From: Acidobacteria bacterium RIFCSPLOWO2_02_FULL_61_28
GTDB lineage: Bacteria > Acidobacteriota > Terriglobia > 2-12-FULL-54-10
Length of the DNA stretch: 41,323 nt
Assembly: GCA_001767035.1 (NCBI GenBank)
Contig: MEKR01000108.1
Coordinates: 1-41,323 of the forward strand
Reading direction: 5' to 3'
Shown here: piece by piece, positions 25,164 to 34,330 of the stretch
Position numbering within the stretch: the first letter of the stretch is position 1
Layout of the letters: every line of letters begins with the position of its first letter
Position numbers and translations under genes: made by a program
Notes under the pieces: generated by a model
Told to the model about the DNA's origin: nothing
The model's database searches: none
The model's input: only the letters and a program-made list of their open reading frames with translations

Positions 25164-25422
25164 TCAATAATAGAACGTGTACACGGTCACCACTACAATC
25201 TCATTCTCCGTTTCCACGACCACCGGAGCAACCTGCTTGATCGCATAGTATTGTCCTTCCCATTGCGCCCGATAATCGAAATTGTGGCGATACATACATA
25301 GACCTGCCGTGCTTGGCGGGCTCTCGCGAGCCTCGCTCGATGGTCTTCCTCACTTCACTCTCGCTAGCACCCCGCTCCGCGCATTGTTCCACCGCATGAG
25401 AGGTGAGGCGTATTGGTTTCAT
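25164..25422 (-). pseudogene. DUF4258 gene broken by a 4-bp tandem duplication
   Basis: The first part (MKPIRLTSHAVEQCAERGAS, then REPAKHGRSMY, from 25422) is the DUF4258 N-terminus, but the frame then reads nonsense to a stop at 25201. One frame over, from about 25289 to a TGA at 25164, the expected C-terminal half is intact: RHNFDYRAQWEGQYYAIKQV and then VVVETENEIVVVTVYTFYY. The junction holds TACATACATA (25291-25300), a doubled TACA. Removing one copy restores a continuous 80-odd-residue protein. DUF4258 proteins are small RelE/BrnT-like proteins suspected as toxins. Loss of the first gene while DUF2283 stays intact fits toxin inactivation. A sequencing or assembly slip cannot be excluded. 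Confidence 0.85.
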
Positions 25423-25505
25423 TGAGCTTCAGGCGGTGGGCTGCTGTCCGCGATAAGCAACCCCATCGGCCACATTATAACTTACGGTCGCGGCTCTGAA
25501 CCGCA

Positions 25506-26714
<1,209 letters not shown>

Positions 26715-26738
26715 TCGCGCCTCCTTCCATCAGGAAAT

Positions 26739-26765
26739 AGTGACGAGTGACGAGTGACAAGTAAC
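26739..26765. repeat. Tandem AGTGACG heptamers
   Basis: Four consecutive units, AGTGACG, AGTGACG, AGTGACA and AGTAAC, lie just upstream of the thiolase gene. The same heptamer forms the inverted arrays at 12098-12187. No function is known to me; slippage during replication is the simplest origin. Confidence 0.65.
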
Positions 26766-26839
26766 ATTACCGTGCAGGAAGGCTTTTTCATACCGGCGAA
26801 CCTCAATCGTCAGTTCCCGATTGTCAACAAATTCCGGTT

Positions 26840-27322
26840 TCACTTTAACCCTAGAAGTTGCATAAAATATAGGAATATACCTAATCCAAGACCCAGCAAT
26901 GTAATGAACATTACTACCCAGGCAAACTGGAATTCCCAGTTTTTGACTCCGTCTTGATCCCTCGTTGCGTGTACAGCTTCAGACGGTATCTCCACGTTTG
27001 TCCGGACATTCGGACTCCCCGTTTGCTTTTCTTCGATACTTGGCCACGTGGCAATCTCCTCAGGCGGCACGTCCTCCTCACTCTGGTTTTTCGGTAGAGG
27101 CTCGATATTAAAGTTATCTCTCCGAGTTGCGGCAGCGAGCTTGATACGCGGTGAACCACAGCTTACGCATCTGTTTGTTTCGTCAGGAATGGTGAATGCT
27201 CCGCACCCTTTACACAGATACTCTTTCTCCGCATGAGTTATCCGGTGGGACCCGCACTCCGAGCAGTGATCGTCCGTATCAAGGACCGTGTAATCACCGC
27301 AATCGCGACAAAAGCCAACCAT
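26840..27322 (-). CDS. Membrane-anchored protein with two tandem zinc ribbons
   Basis: A 160-residue protein not recognised as a named family. The N-terminus carries two copies of one Cys4 unit: C5-x2-C8/C20-x2-C23 and C37-x2-C40/C52-x2-C55. The units are similar throughout (GDYTVLDTDDHCSECGSHRI against GAFTIPDETNRCVSCGSPRI), showing an internal duplication. A polar, acidic linker (about 70-127) leads to one C-terminal membrane helix (about 132-155). The ribbons would therefore face the cytoplasm if the tail is anchored with an N-in topology. The gene is AT-richer than its neighbours and sits between two beta-oxidation genes, with 100 or more bases on either side. It probably joined the cluster later, and a role in fatty-acid metabolism is not implied. 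Confidence 0.8.
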   Translation of the reverse strand: MVGFCRDCGDYTVLDTDDHCSECGSHRITHAEKEYLCKGCGAFTIPDETNRCVSCGSPRIKLAAATRRDNFNIEPLPKNQSEEDVPPEEIATWPSIEEKQTGSPNVRTNVEIPSEAVHATRDQDGVKNWEFQFAWVVMFITLLGLGLGIFLYFMQLLGLK

Positions 27323-27423
27323 CTCCCGCCCTCATTTTTGGGAACGTAGCTTTTGGAAGTGTTTTAACGTCGCTTCCAGACCGGACTGATTTTCCCATCC
27401 CTCATCCGTCATCCCTTCCTTAG

Positions 27424-29859
27424 TCAGTTTCGCAGCGGTTTCCCCGTCCGGAGCACATGGGCCATGCGCTCCTGGGTTTTGGCCTCGCCGCAGAGGCTCA
27501 AGAACGCCTCGCGTTCGAGATTGAGCAAGTATTTCTCGCTCACCACAGCCGGACCGGTCAGCCTGCCTCCACAAAGGACGTACGCCAGCTTGCCGGCCAC
27601 GAGCGCGTCATGCTCGGTAATAAAATTTCCCCGCCGCGCCATGTGAATGCCGATCTTGAGTTCAGCCAATCCCGCCTCGCCCAACACCCGAACGTCGGAT
27701 CGCGGGCCGGGCCGCGAGGGGCGATAGCCGCCGCGTGCCATCTCCAAGGCTGCTTGTTTGGCGTCAGCCAGCAGCCGGTCGGGATTCATGGTGATGCCGT
27801 CCGAGGGCCGGAGGAAGCCCAGACGCAGCGCTTCCAGTGCAGACCCGGAGACCGTCGCAAAGCTGATGGTCTTGAAAAGCTCTTTGATGGCCGTCAGCAC
27901 ATCGGCCCCGGGAGGCAAAGCATCCGTTGTCCGCAGCAGCATTTCCTTCGCGCCTCCGCCCGCCGGAACCAGGCCCACGCCGGTCTCGACCAGCCCCATA
28001 TAGGTTTCTGCCGCCGCTTGCGTGCGGGGAGCCGCCAAAGCGATTTCGCAAGCGCCCCCTAGCGTTCTCCGAAACGGCGCGACCACGACCGGCTTGGGCG
28101 AATACTTGATCGCCAGATTCAACTGCTGGAAGCGGCGAACCAAGAGGTCTATTTCCTCCCAGTTTCCGGCCCGAGCCTCCATCAGCAGCAGAAGCAGGTT
28201 CGCTCCCGCCGAGAAATCGCTCCCCTGATTGCCAATCACCAAGGCATCAAAGTTCTTGGCAAGTTCCTTCAGGCCGGTGAGAATCATTTCAACAATGCCG
28301 GGGCCGATGGCGTTCATCTTGGTGTGGAACTCTACGCACGCCACGCCGTCTCCCAAGTCCCGCAAGCTGGCGTCGGCGGATTCGCGCAGGGCGGGCGGGG
28401 TTGTTCGTCCGCCGCGCAACAGAACCACTCCCGTGGGCTGATCTACGGGCTGATAAGCAGAGTGGTGAAGGTCAAAATACTTCGTCGCGCCGTTCGCCTG
28501 GGTATAGAACTGCTGGGCGCCGGACGCCAGCATTCGAGCGATCCCCTCCGGAATCGCCAGTCCTTCTTTTTCCATCCGCTGAATGGACTCCCGGATTCCG
28601 ACGGCGTCCCATAATTCGAACGGACCAAGCTCCCAGCCAAAGCCCCACCGCATCGCCCGGTCCACGTCCACCACACGGTCGGCGATCTCCGGAATACGGC
28701 GGGCCGCATAAAGAAACGTTCGGCTGAGGGCTTTCCAAAGGAAGCGCCCCGCCGCATCGTTGTTCTGGTCGTTGGTCTGGTGGGTGGTCTGAAGGATCGT
28801 CCGAATCCGATGACCCGTCCCTTCGACGTTTCGCGCCATATCCAGGGACGCGAATTGCGCCTTCTTCCGCGGACGATACTCGAGTGTTTTGGGATCAATC
28901 GTCAGAACTTCCGTCTCGCCGGAGGTCTGCCGGGTTCGTTTGTAAAAACCCGATCCGGTCTTCGCGCCGAGGAGTTTCTGGGACAGCATCTTCTCGGCGA
29001 ACCCCGGAAGGCGAAACACATCGCGCGCTTCATCGGACGGAGCATTGTCGAGCAGGTTGCGCGACACGCTGGCGAAGATGTCCAGCCCCACGAGATCGAG
29101 CGTGCCGAAGGTGGCGGTCTTGGGCCAGCCGATCACGGGGCCGGTCAACTGGTCCACTTCGTCCACGCTGAGACCCTCTTCCTCCATGGCGCGCAATATC
29201 TGGCATATACAGAACGTGCCGATGCGGTTCGCAATGAAGTTCGGCGTATCCTTGGCGCGCACCACGCCCTTTCCCAACCGCAAATCGGCGAACTCCGATA
29301 CGGCGGCCAGCACCTCGGGCAGCGTATCCGGTCCAGGGATGATTTCAAGCAGATGGAGATAGCGAGGCGGATTAAAAAAGTGCGTCCCGAGCCAGTGGCG
29401 GCGAAACTCCTCCGGAAAACCCGCCGCGAGGCGTCCGATCGGAAGCCCGCTGGTGTTGGAGCTGATTACCGTGCCCGGCTTGCGAAGCGGCGCGACTCGG
29501 GCGAGCAGGTTGCGCTTGGTCTCGAAATCCTCGGCGACCGCTTCAATGATCCAGTCCGCTTCCGCAACCGAGGAGAGGTGGTCGTCGAAATTTCCGACGG
29601 TCACGCGAGCGGCCAGTTCGTCGAGAAAGAACGCAGGCGGTTTGCTCTTCTGAGCCGATTCCAGGCCCGCGCGGGCAATCCGAGTGCGCACGGCGGGCAA
29701 GCTCAGGTCCAGGCCCTTCTTCTTCTCTGCCGGAGTCAGTTCGGCAGGAAGCAGGTCGAGAAGAACCGTCGGGACGCCGCAGTTCGCCAGGTGCGCCGCG
29801 ATCCGGGAACCCATCGTACCGGCTCCCAAGACTGCTGCGCGCTGGACGGTCCACTTCAT
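27424..29859 (-). CDS. 3-hydroxyacyl-CoA dehydrogenase / enoyl-CoA hydratase fusion (FadN-like order)
   Basis: A bifunctional beta-oxidation enzyme of 811 residues. The N-terminal dehydrogenase has the NAD-binding AAVLGAGTMGSRIAAHLA (about 8-25), EAVAEDFETKR, the catalytic HFFNPPRY region and the C-domain KDTPNFIANRIG. The C-terminal crotonase domain keeps both catalytic glutamates, in GGACEIALAAP and in LVETGVGLVPAGGG. The dehydrogenase-first order is that of B. subtilis FadN and opposite to E. coli FadB. Both activities should be present. It is the first gene of the reverse-strand oxidation cluster. ATG 29859 is preferred; a GTG at 29865 is in frame. Downstream, 27396-27418 holds GGATGAC-type short repeats. 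Confidence 0.94.
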   Translation of the reverse strand: MKWTVQRAAVLGAGTMGSRIAAHLANCGVPTVLLDLLPAELTPAEKKKGLDLSLPAVRTRIARAGLESAQKSKPPAFFLDELAARVTVGNFDDHLSSVAEADWIIEAVAEDFETKRNLLARVAPLRKPGTVISSNTSGLPIGRLAAGFPEEFRRHWLGTHFFNPPRYLHLLEIIPGPDTLPEVLAAVSEFADLRLGKGVVRAKDTPNFIANRIGTFCICQILRAMEEEGLSVDEVDQLTGPVIGWPKTATFGTLDLVGLDIFASVSRNLLDNAPSDEARDVFRLPGFAEKMLSQKLLGAKTGSGFYKRTRQTSGETEVLTIDPKTLEYRPRKKAQFASLDMARNVEGTGHRIRTILQTTHQTNDQNNDAAGRFLWKALSRTFLYAARRIPEIADRVVDVDRAMRWGFGWELGPFELWDAVGIRESIQRMEKEGLAIPEGIARMLASGAQQFYTQANGATKYFDLHHSAYQPVDQPTGVVLLRGGRTTPPALRESADASLRDLGDGVACVEFHTKMNAIGPGIVEMILTGLKELAKNFDALVIGNQGSDFSAGANLLLLLMEARAGNWEEIDLLVRRFQQLNLAIKYSPKPVVVAPFRRTLGGACEIALAAPRTQAAAETYMGLVETGVGLVPAGGGAKEMLLRTTDALPPGADVLTAIKELFKTISFATVSGSALEALRLGFLRPSDGITMNPDRLLADAKQAALEMARGGYRPSRPGPRSDVRVLGEAGLAELKIGIHMARRGNFITEHDALVAGKLAYVLCGGRLTGPAVVSEKYLLNLEREAFLSLCGEAKTQERMAHVLRTGKPLRN

Positions 29860-30031
29860 GATCACTCTGTCGCTGGGATTCGATCGTCTTGCCCCGTAAG
29901 GAGGGAATTATAGTGAAAGGCTTGCTTCCTGTAAAATCGCGCGGCAGGGTGAACGGGTGAGCGTGGCGAGGAATGTCCGGCAGCCTTGCGCGGGCGCGGC
30001 TTCTCGCGTGGACCGCGACTGCGACCCGCAG

Positions 30032-30868
30032 TCAGCGCCCGGCAAGGTCTTGGCGAACGATCTCCAGGCGGGCCTGCGGGATTTCCAAGCGCTGAATTTC
30101 TCCCTCCGGCGTGGCCCAGATCTCAATCTTGATGTCCTCGGTGGCCGCCTGGAAATGATTCAATTCGAGCGGCGTATCGTTGATCCGGAGGTTTTCTTTG
30201 CCGAGCAAGGTCAGGCTGATCATGGCCGGCGTGGCTTCCTGGGGAACGAAGACATTGAAGTTCTGCGGGCCGGACCGTGCGGCGTCATACTGGCGCAGCA
30301 GCAATATATACTGATGAAAGAGATTCGTGTCCAGAACCACCAGATCATGATCGGGGAGAAGGAAAATCTGCTCCTGGGTCCCTGCTTCGGTCTTCGACAG
30401 CAGTTTTGTCCCCGCGGACCCGAACTCTACGGTCAGATTCCCCTTCTTGGGAGCTTGCTGCTGCCGTTCGTAAGAGGTGGGTTTCCATTTCGCGTCCAGG
30501 CGCAAGGTGGAAGCTTCCGAGACGCGCGGTGCCCCGGGCACTTCCAATAGCAGCTCTCCAGCCGCTTCCCAGCCGGAAGCGATGCGCCGGATCAGGAACC
30601 GTTCGGTCCCAATGCGACGCTCGCCGGAACGAATGAGAAAAACACCGTCCTCGGTGCTCGATCCGGTTTGCGCCGCGGCGGGTCCGGCTTTGATCCACAA
30701 AGTGGTTCCGAGCAAAACCAGGAGCAATCCAAGCCAGGCCGGAGCGCGCCGGTTTTCGGAGGAAGTTCTCGAGATTCGCAAGAAACAGGGCGGGGAAGTC
30801 CGGGCAGAATGCGATTCGCGTGCTCGCGTCTGAACGGTGGGACACCAACTCGGTTTCAGCAATGGCAC
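30032..30868 (-). CDS. Secreted protein of unknown function
   Basis: A 278-residue protein with an internal-looking signal sequence (AWLGLLLVLLGTTLWIKAGPAAAQ, about 44-67) and a beta-rich exported part with alternating hydrophobic residues (for example GVFLIRSGERRIGTERFLIRR, about 75-95). The pattern resembles DUF3108/DUF6134-type periplasmic proteins, but I cannot assign it firmly. It overlaps the end of aroK by 13 bases and is probably translated from the same mRNA. The first ~40 residues before the hydrophobic segment are unusually long. A TTG codon closer to the signal peptide (LRISRTSSENRR) may be the real start. Confidence 0.65.
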   Translation of the reverse strand: MPLLKPSWCPTVQTRARESHSARTSPPCFLRISRTSSENRRAPAWLGLLLVLLGTTLWIKAGPAAAQTGSSTEDGVFLIRSGERRIGTERFLIRRIASGWEAAGELLLEVPGAPRVSEASTLRLDAKWKPTSYERQQQAPKKGNLTVEFGSAGTKLLSKTEAGTQEQIFLLPDHDLVVLDTNLFHQYILLLRQYDAARSGPQNFNVFVPQEATPAMISLTLLGKENLRINDTPLELNHFQAATEDIKIEIWATPEGEIQRLEIPQARLEIVRQDLAGR

Positions 30869-31428
30869 AGCAACCCCTGGAAGGCCGGCAAGGCCAGAAT
30901 GAGATTCACCACCTCGTTGGGATCGGCGCTTCCGGTCTGGACCGTGAACGTGGCCTGGCGATAGTAGGGGAGGCGCTGTTCGTAAAGCTGCCGAAAGGCC
31001 GCCTCATCGCGGAACAGCGGACGGTTTGTCAGCAAGGCGCACCGCAAGAGCAATTCCCCGATGGGGCACTCCAACCAGATGGCAATCGCCTTGGAGCGCT
31101 GGAGCAATTCAAAATTCGGGGGCTGGGCAAAGGTGCCGCCTCCCAGAGCGACCACCCGTCCGCCGCCCTGGGCGACTTCTTCCAGGACCTGCCGCAAGGT
31201 TTCCTGTTCTTTTTTTCGGAAGGCTGCTTCGCCCGCCCGGGCAAAGATTTCTGCAATACTGCGGCTCTCTTCTTGCTCGATGCGGGTATCGAGATCAATG
31301 AACTTCCACGCCAGGCGCTGGGCCAGCTTCATTCCCACGGTGGTCTTGCCGCTTCCCATGAAGCCAACCAGATAGACGGCGATGGGTTTGCCTCCGGCGG
31401 GAGCGGCAGAAGAAGAAAGAGGAATCAT
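30856..31428 (-). CDS. aroK: Shikimate kinase
   Basis: AroK phosphorylates shikimate at O3 with ATP in aromatic amino-acid synthesis. The 190-residue P-loop kinase has Walker A GFMGSGKTTVG (about 22-32) and the DLDTRIEQ shikimate-binding Asp. It also has ALGGGTF, the lid Arg in TNRPLF, and the C-terminal substrate Arg in YEQRLPYYRQA. About 15 extra residues at the N-terminus (MIPLSSSAAPAGGKP) look like a poorly conserved lead, so the true start could be a little later. Other aro genes are not adjacent. A repeat element, 31449-31757, lies upstream. Confidence 0.94.
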   Translation of the reverse strand: MIPLSSSAAPAGGKPIAVYLVGFMGSGKTTVGMKLAQRLAWKFIDLDTRIEQEESRSIAEIFARAGEAAFRKKEQETLRQVLEEVAQGGGRVVALGGGTFAQPPNFELLQRSKAIAIWLECPIGELLLRCALLTNRPLFRDEAAFRQLYEQRLPYYRQATFTVQTGSADPNEVVNLILALPAFQGLLCHC

Positions 31429-31448
31429 GCTAGACCATCTTCGGCATT

Positions 31449-31757
31449 GGTGTAGAAGATTGGGAACGTAAGGGCACGACTTCAGTCGTGCCGTAAATGG
31501 CGCGCCAAATCCACTCCACTTCCTTGCGGCTTCAGCCGCCCTTCGACAGGCTCAGGGCCGTGAGCGCCCTTCGGCAGGCTCAGGACGCCTGTATTGTTTC
31601 CCCGTCCCGAGCGGAGTCGAGGGGCGAAGTCGAACGGCTGAGGGACGTACCTCAGGGGCTAAAGCCCACTCGATAGGAGCCGTCGTTTCGGCATGGCTCC
31701 TACCCCAGCACGCTGAAAGCGGCGTGCTGGGGACCCCGTTGAAGCCATGCCCTTACG
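31449..31757. repeat. Composite inverted-repeat element, family A copy 2
   Basis: About 300 non-coding bases between aroK and the DUF4097 gene. It shares with 7948-8156 the GGTGTAGA start, the hairpin GGCACGACTTCAGTCGTGCC (31473-31492; one base different) and an ACCTCA-GGGGCT-AA-AGCCC stem (31651-31667). It also shares a nearby GGCATGGCT and a closing GCCATGCCCT. Its inner terminal repeats are CGTAAGGGCA (31467) and TGCCCTTACG (31748). Extra internal parts are two CCCTTCG-CAGGCTCAGG motifs (31539-31557, 31567-31585) and an 11-bp stem CCCCAGCACGC/GCGTGCTGGGG (31703-31732). The remaining bases to 31903 hold nothing recognisable. Confidence 0.75.
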
Positions 31758-31903
31758 AAGTTGCCTCGCCTATACAGCGACCCTGAAAACGCTCTGTCGG
31801 AACACAGTCATGGTCTCGTCTCGGGACCTTCCGCCCAACACAGAGGAAATTCCCGTTCCGGCGCTGCCGAAGGCTGTTTCCTCCCAACGAGGAGGGCAGC
31901 CGG

Positions 31904-32782
31904 TCAACGGCCGCCGGACAATCGAATTGTACCACTGTAGGAAGTGATCTGGACGGTGGACTTGCCGGTACCGATTCGGCCCTGCAACAGTTTCCCTGTT
32001 GTGGAACGCCGGAAGGGGGTCCCCGGAGGAAGCGGGAGGAATGGAATCTGGCTCTCGATGGTTCCCAGGACGGAGCGAGCGGTCATATCAAAACTGGCTT
32101 TCGGGAAGGCTTGAATCTCGATGGGGGAACTGTAGTTGTGCAGGACGTAGGTGCCCCCGGAGCCGAAATCTCCTTGATAGTGAATTGCCCCGGAGTTGGT
32201 GGTTCCGATCAGTTCGGAGCCGTTCACCTGAACGAATTTCAGGTCTCCGGTGATCGAGTCCGCCTTGATGTGTCCCTCGGAAGCGCGGATCAGGATGGGG
32301 CCGTCCACCGTGCGCGCGGTAATGTAGCCGCGGATGCGCGACAGCGTGACGGAATTGGCAACTCCCTCGACGGCCACGCCTCCTTCGAGGTCCTCGACTG
32401 CGATGTCCCCCCGCTCGGACTCCACGCGCACGAGGGTCTGCCGGGGCACATGGATTTCCAGATTCACCTGCGCTTCCTGGGGCGAGAGGTTCTGGCGCTT
32501 GGGATGCGTCTGAATCGTAACCTTCTCCGCATTGCCGTCAATGAGGACGTCCATGCTCTCGGAGGCGCGCTCGCCCTTGATCTCCACCTGGTTCTGATCC
32601 CATCCTTTTACGGAAATCGTGCCGCTGTGGCTGTGCAGGAGAAGGGAAGGGTTCGCAATCGTGGCAAAGCTCTTGCGGATCGGTTCGCTGGAAACCGCGC
32701 CGAGGCCGGCACAAAACACCCCCGCCACCGCCAGCATCGCCAGCCAGCGCCGAGGGCTTCGGAAAGCTGAATTCGGCCTCAT
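31904..32782 (-). CDS. Exported DUF4097 beta-strand-repeat protein
   Basis: A 292-residue protein with a signal peptide (about 12-32, LAMLAVAGVFCAGLGAVSS) followed by a DUF4097 parallel-beta-like region. It is recognisable by repeated short strands: VKGWDQNQVEIKGE, VNLEIHVPRQTLVRVESERG, DLEGGVAVEGVANSVTLSRI and the final SGTIRLSGGR. Such proteins are often encoded with ECF sigma/anti-sigma pairs and are thought to be envelope-associated. Their molecular role is unknown. Its ATG overlaps the anti-sigma stop by four bases (ATGA), so it is translationally coupled and very probably part of the sigma regulon. Confidence 0.88.
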   Translation of the reverse strand: MRPNSAFRSPRRWLAMLAVAGVFCAGLGAVSSEPIRKSFATIANPSLLLHSHSGTISVKGWDQNQVEIKGERASESMDVLIDGNAEKVTIQTHPKRQNLSPQEAQVNLEIHVPRQTLVRVESERGDIAVEDLEGGVAVEGVANSVTLSRIRGYITARTVDGPILIRASEGHIKADSITGDLKFVQVNGSELIGTTNSGAIHYQGDFGSGGTYVLHNYSSPIEIQAFPKASFDMTARSVLGTIESQIPFLPLPPGTPFRRSTTGKLLQGRIGTGKSTVQITSYSGTIRLSGGR

Positions 32783-33492
32783 CGAAATTCTTCCCCGCGC
32801 ATCAACAATTCCAACAGACGATTCTGTTGCTCGTAAACCGTATAGAGTTGGCTGCGGGCCAGGGGATCATCCGGATGCGCTGCGACATACTGCTCCAACA
32901 CGTTGATGGAAGAATCAACCCGCGTGAAAGAAGGATTGAGTTCCTGCCAGTTTGCGACATAGGCGGGTTGTCTGTCCGGCGGGGCCTTTTCAATCACTCT
33001 CCGAACTTCCGGCGGGGCCGCTTCGATTGCCTTCTGGACTGCCTCAGCCCGAGTTAAAGTCTCAGCGGGAGGAGAGGCCGCCGGCGGCTGCGCCACGGCT
33101 GTGGCGGGCGCGGGAGAAGGAGCCGAAACGTGCGTGACGAGGTCGCGCAAGTACAGCACTCCTCCCAGCGCGAGGAAGAACACGGCGGCATAGGCCAGAC
33201 CCAAGGGCAAGCGGGGCAGCCATGCAAACGTCACAAGACGAGCCAGGGACGGCCACGCGCCCGGTTCCCGGATCAAACCCTGCTGGTCTAACTGGCGGCG
33301 GAGGTGGAGCCAGACTCGCTCGGGAGGCTGCTCCGCCTCGACCATTTGACGGGCCTGCCACCGAATCAGATTCACGTCCCGCACCTTGCCCGCGCAAGGA
33401 GAGCAGACCTGCCGGTGCTCTTCCAGGGCGGGAGAAAGCAACGCGGAATCATCCAGTTCCTGCCATTCTCGTTCGAATTCCTCGCATTTCAT
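32779..33492 (-). CDS. Transmembrane anti-sigma factor with zinc-finger (ZAS-like) domain
   Basis: A 237-residue single-span membrane protein. The cytoplasmic N-terminus has the HxxxCxxC zinc motif [12 protein letters not shown] (about 25-36), as in zf-HC2 anti-sigma factors that hold ECF sigmas. A membrane helix (about 95-115, [19 protein letters not shown]) leads to a Pro/Ala-rich periplasmic linker. A helical domain follows (about 150-237), containing [20 protein letters not shown]. Its start overlaps the sigma stop by four bases (ATGA) and its stop overlaps the DUF4097 start the same way. A periplasmic signal or cleavage would release the sigma factor; the sensor ligand is unknown. The HCC set is complete. 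Confidence 0.88.
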   Translation of the reverse strand: MKCEEFEREWQELDDSALLSPALEEHRQVCSPCAGKVRDVNLIRWQARQMVEAEQPPERVWLHLRRQLDQQGLIREPGAWPSLARLVTFAWLPRLPLGLAYAAVFFLALGGVLYLRDLVTHVSAPSPAPATAVAQPPAASPPAETLTRAEAVQKAIEAAPPEVRRVIEKAPPDRQPAYVANWQELNPSFTRVDSSINVLEQYVAAHPDDPLARSQLYTVYEQQNRLLELLMRGEEFR

Positions 33493-34187
33493 GGTAACTC
33501 GCTCCCCGTCTTGCTGGCTCTTGGCGGCGTCTCCAGGTCGCTCGAAACCTCCGGGGGTTCACTCGCTTCTGCCGGAGCATGTCCCCCTCCCAACAGCCCC
33601 CGAAGTTTCATCCGGGCCTTGTGGAGTTGCGACTTGGAATTGCCGACGGAGCAACCAAGCATACTTGCAATTTCCTGGTGTTCAAATCCTTCCACGTCGT
33701 GCAAATAAAAAACCGTCCGGTAGCCGGCCGGGAGCGCCTGGATCGCGCGTTCCAGCACCACCCGGTCCACCACTCCCGTTAACGCGGGGTCGGCAGTTCC
33801 GATGTCGCGCCTCCGGGAGTCCTCCGAATCCGAGTCTGCCGGCTCCTCCAAGGAGGATGCCAGAATCCCTTTCTTGCGCAGCCGCATCAGCACCAGGTTG
33901 ACGGCCAGCCGGTGCATCCAGGTGGAAAAAGCTGCTTCCCCGCGGAAGGTGCCAATCTTGCGGAACACTTGCAAGAACGCCTCTTGCGTCAGATCCTCGG
34001 CATCGGCCGGATTGCCGGTCATGCGCAGACACAGCGAGTAAATCCGGCGCTTGTGCGCATGATAGAGGGTTTCAAAAGCCTCGGCGCTGCCATTCTTGGC
34101 CTCTTCAATTGCCTTGGCTTCTGCGTTCTCCGGAACATCCCTAATATCCGAACTCAAGGCGCTCCGCGAAATAGCACCTGCGCTCAT
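33489..34187 (-). CDS. ECF-type RNA polymerase sigma factor
   Basis: A 232-residue ECF sigma. Region 2 is [37 protein letters not shown], followed by [19 protein letters not shown] (-10 recognition and core binding). Region 4 is [42 protein letters not shown] (-35 recognition). An acidic, Ser-rich linker separates them, and a 25-residue disordered tail follows. It is coupled by a 4-base overlap to its anti-sigma. I chose ATG 34187 for length; ATG 34223 and TTG 34247 are in frame, and none has a clear ribosome site. Upstream (34188-34330), no ECF-type GGAAC -35 was found. Confidence 0.93.
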   Translation of the reverse strand: MSAGAISRSALSSDIRDVPENAEAKAIEEAKNGSAEAFETLYHAHKRRIYSLCLRMTGNPADAEDLTQEAFLQVFRKIGTFRGEAAFSTWMHRLAVNLVLMRLRKKGILASSLEEPADSDSEDSRRRDIGTADPALTGVVDRVVLERAIQALPAGYRTVFYLHDVEGFEHQEIASMLGCSVGNSKSQLHKARMKLRGLLGGGHAPAEASEPPEVSSDLETPPRASKTGSELP

Positions 34188-34330
34188 TCTGTCAGATGCT
34201 GGAAGGATTCCCTGAAGTTGCATTGGAACCGTGAGCACTCGGAACAACCCTCCCGTAGTGGCGGCAATCGTAGATTCGATGCCACGCCCGGCTGGCGGGT
34301 TGCCCGATTATTCCTCTGATCTGCAATCAG

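Noticed and set aside
27332..27574. 80-residue reverse-strand frame at the end of the hydroxyacyl-CoA dehydrogenase gene
   Set aside because: It mostly overlaps the well-supported larger gene in another frame; its tail is made of short GGATGA-type repeats.
30032..31428. aroK and the secreted protein as one fused gene
   Set aside because: They are in different frames with a 13-base overlap, and aroK has a normal C-terminus and stop.
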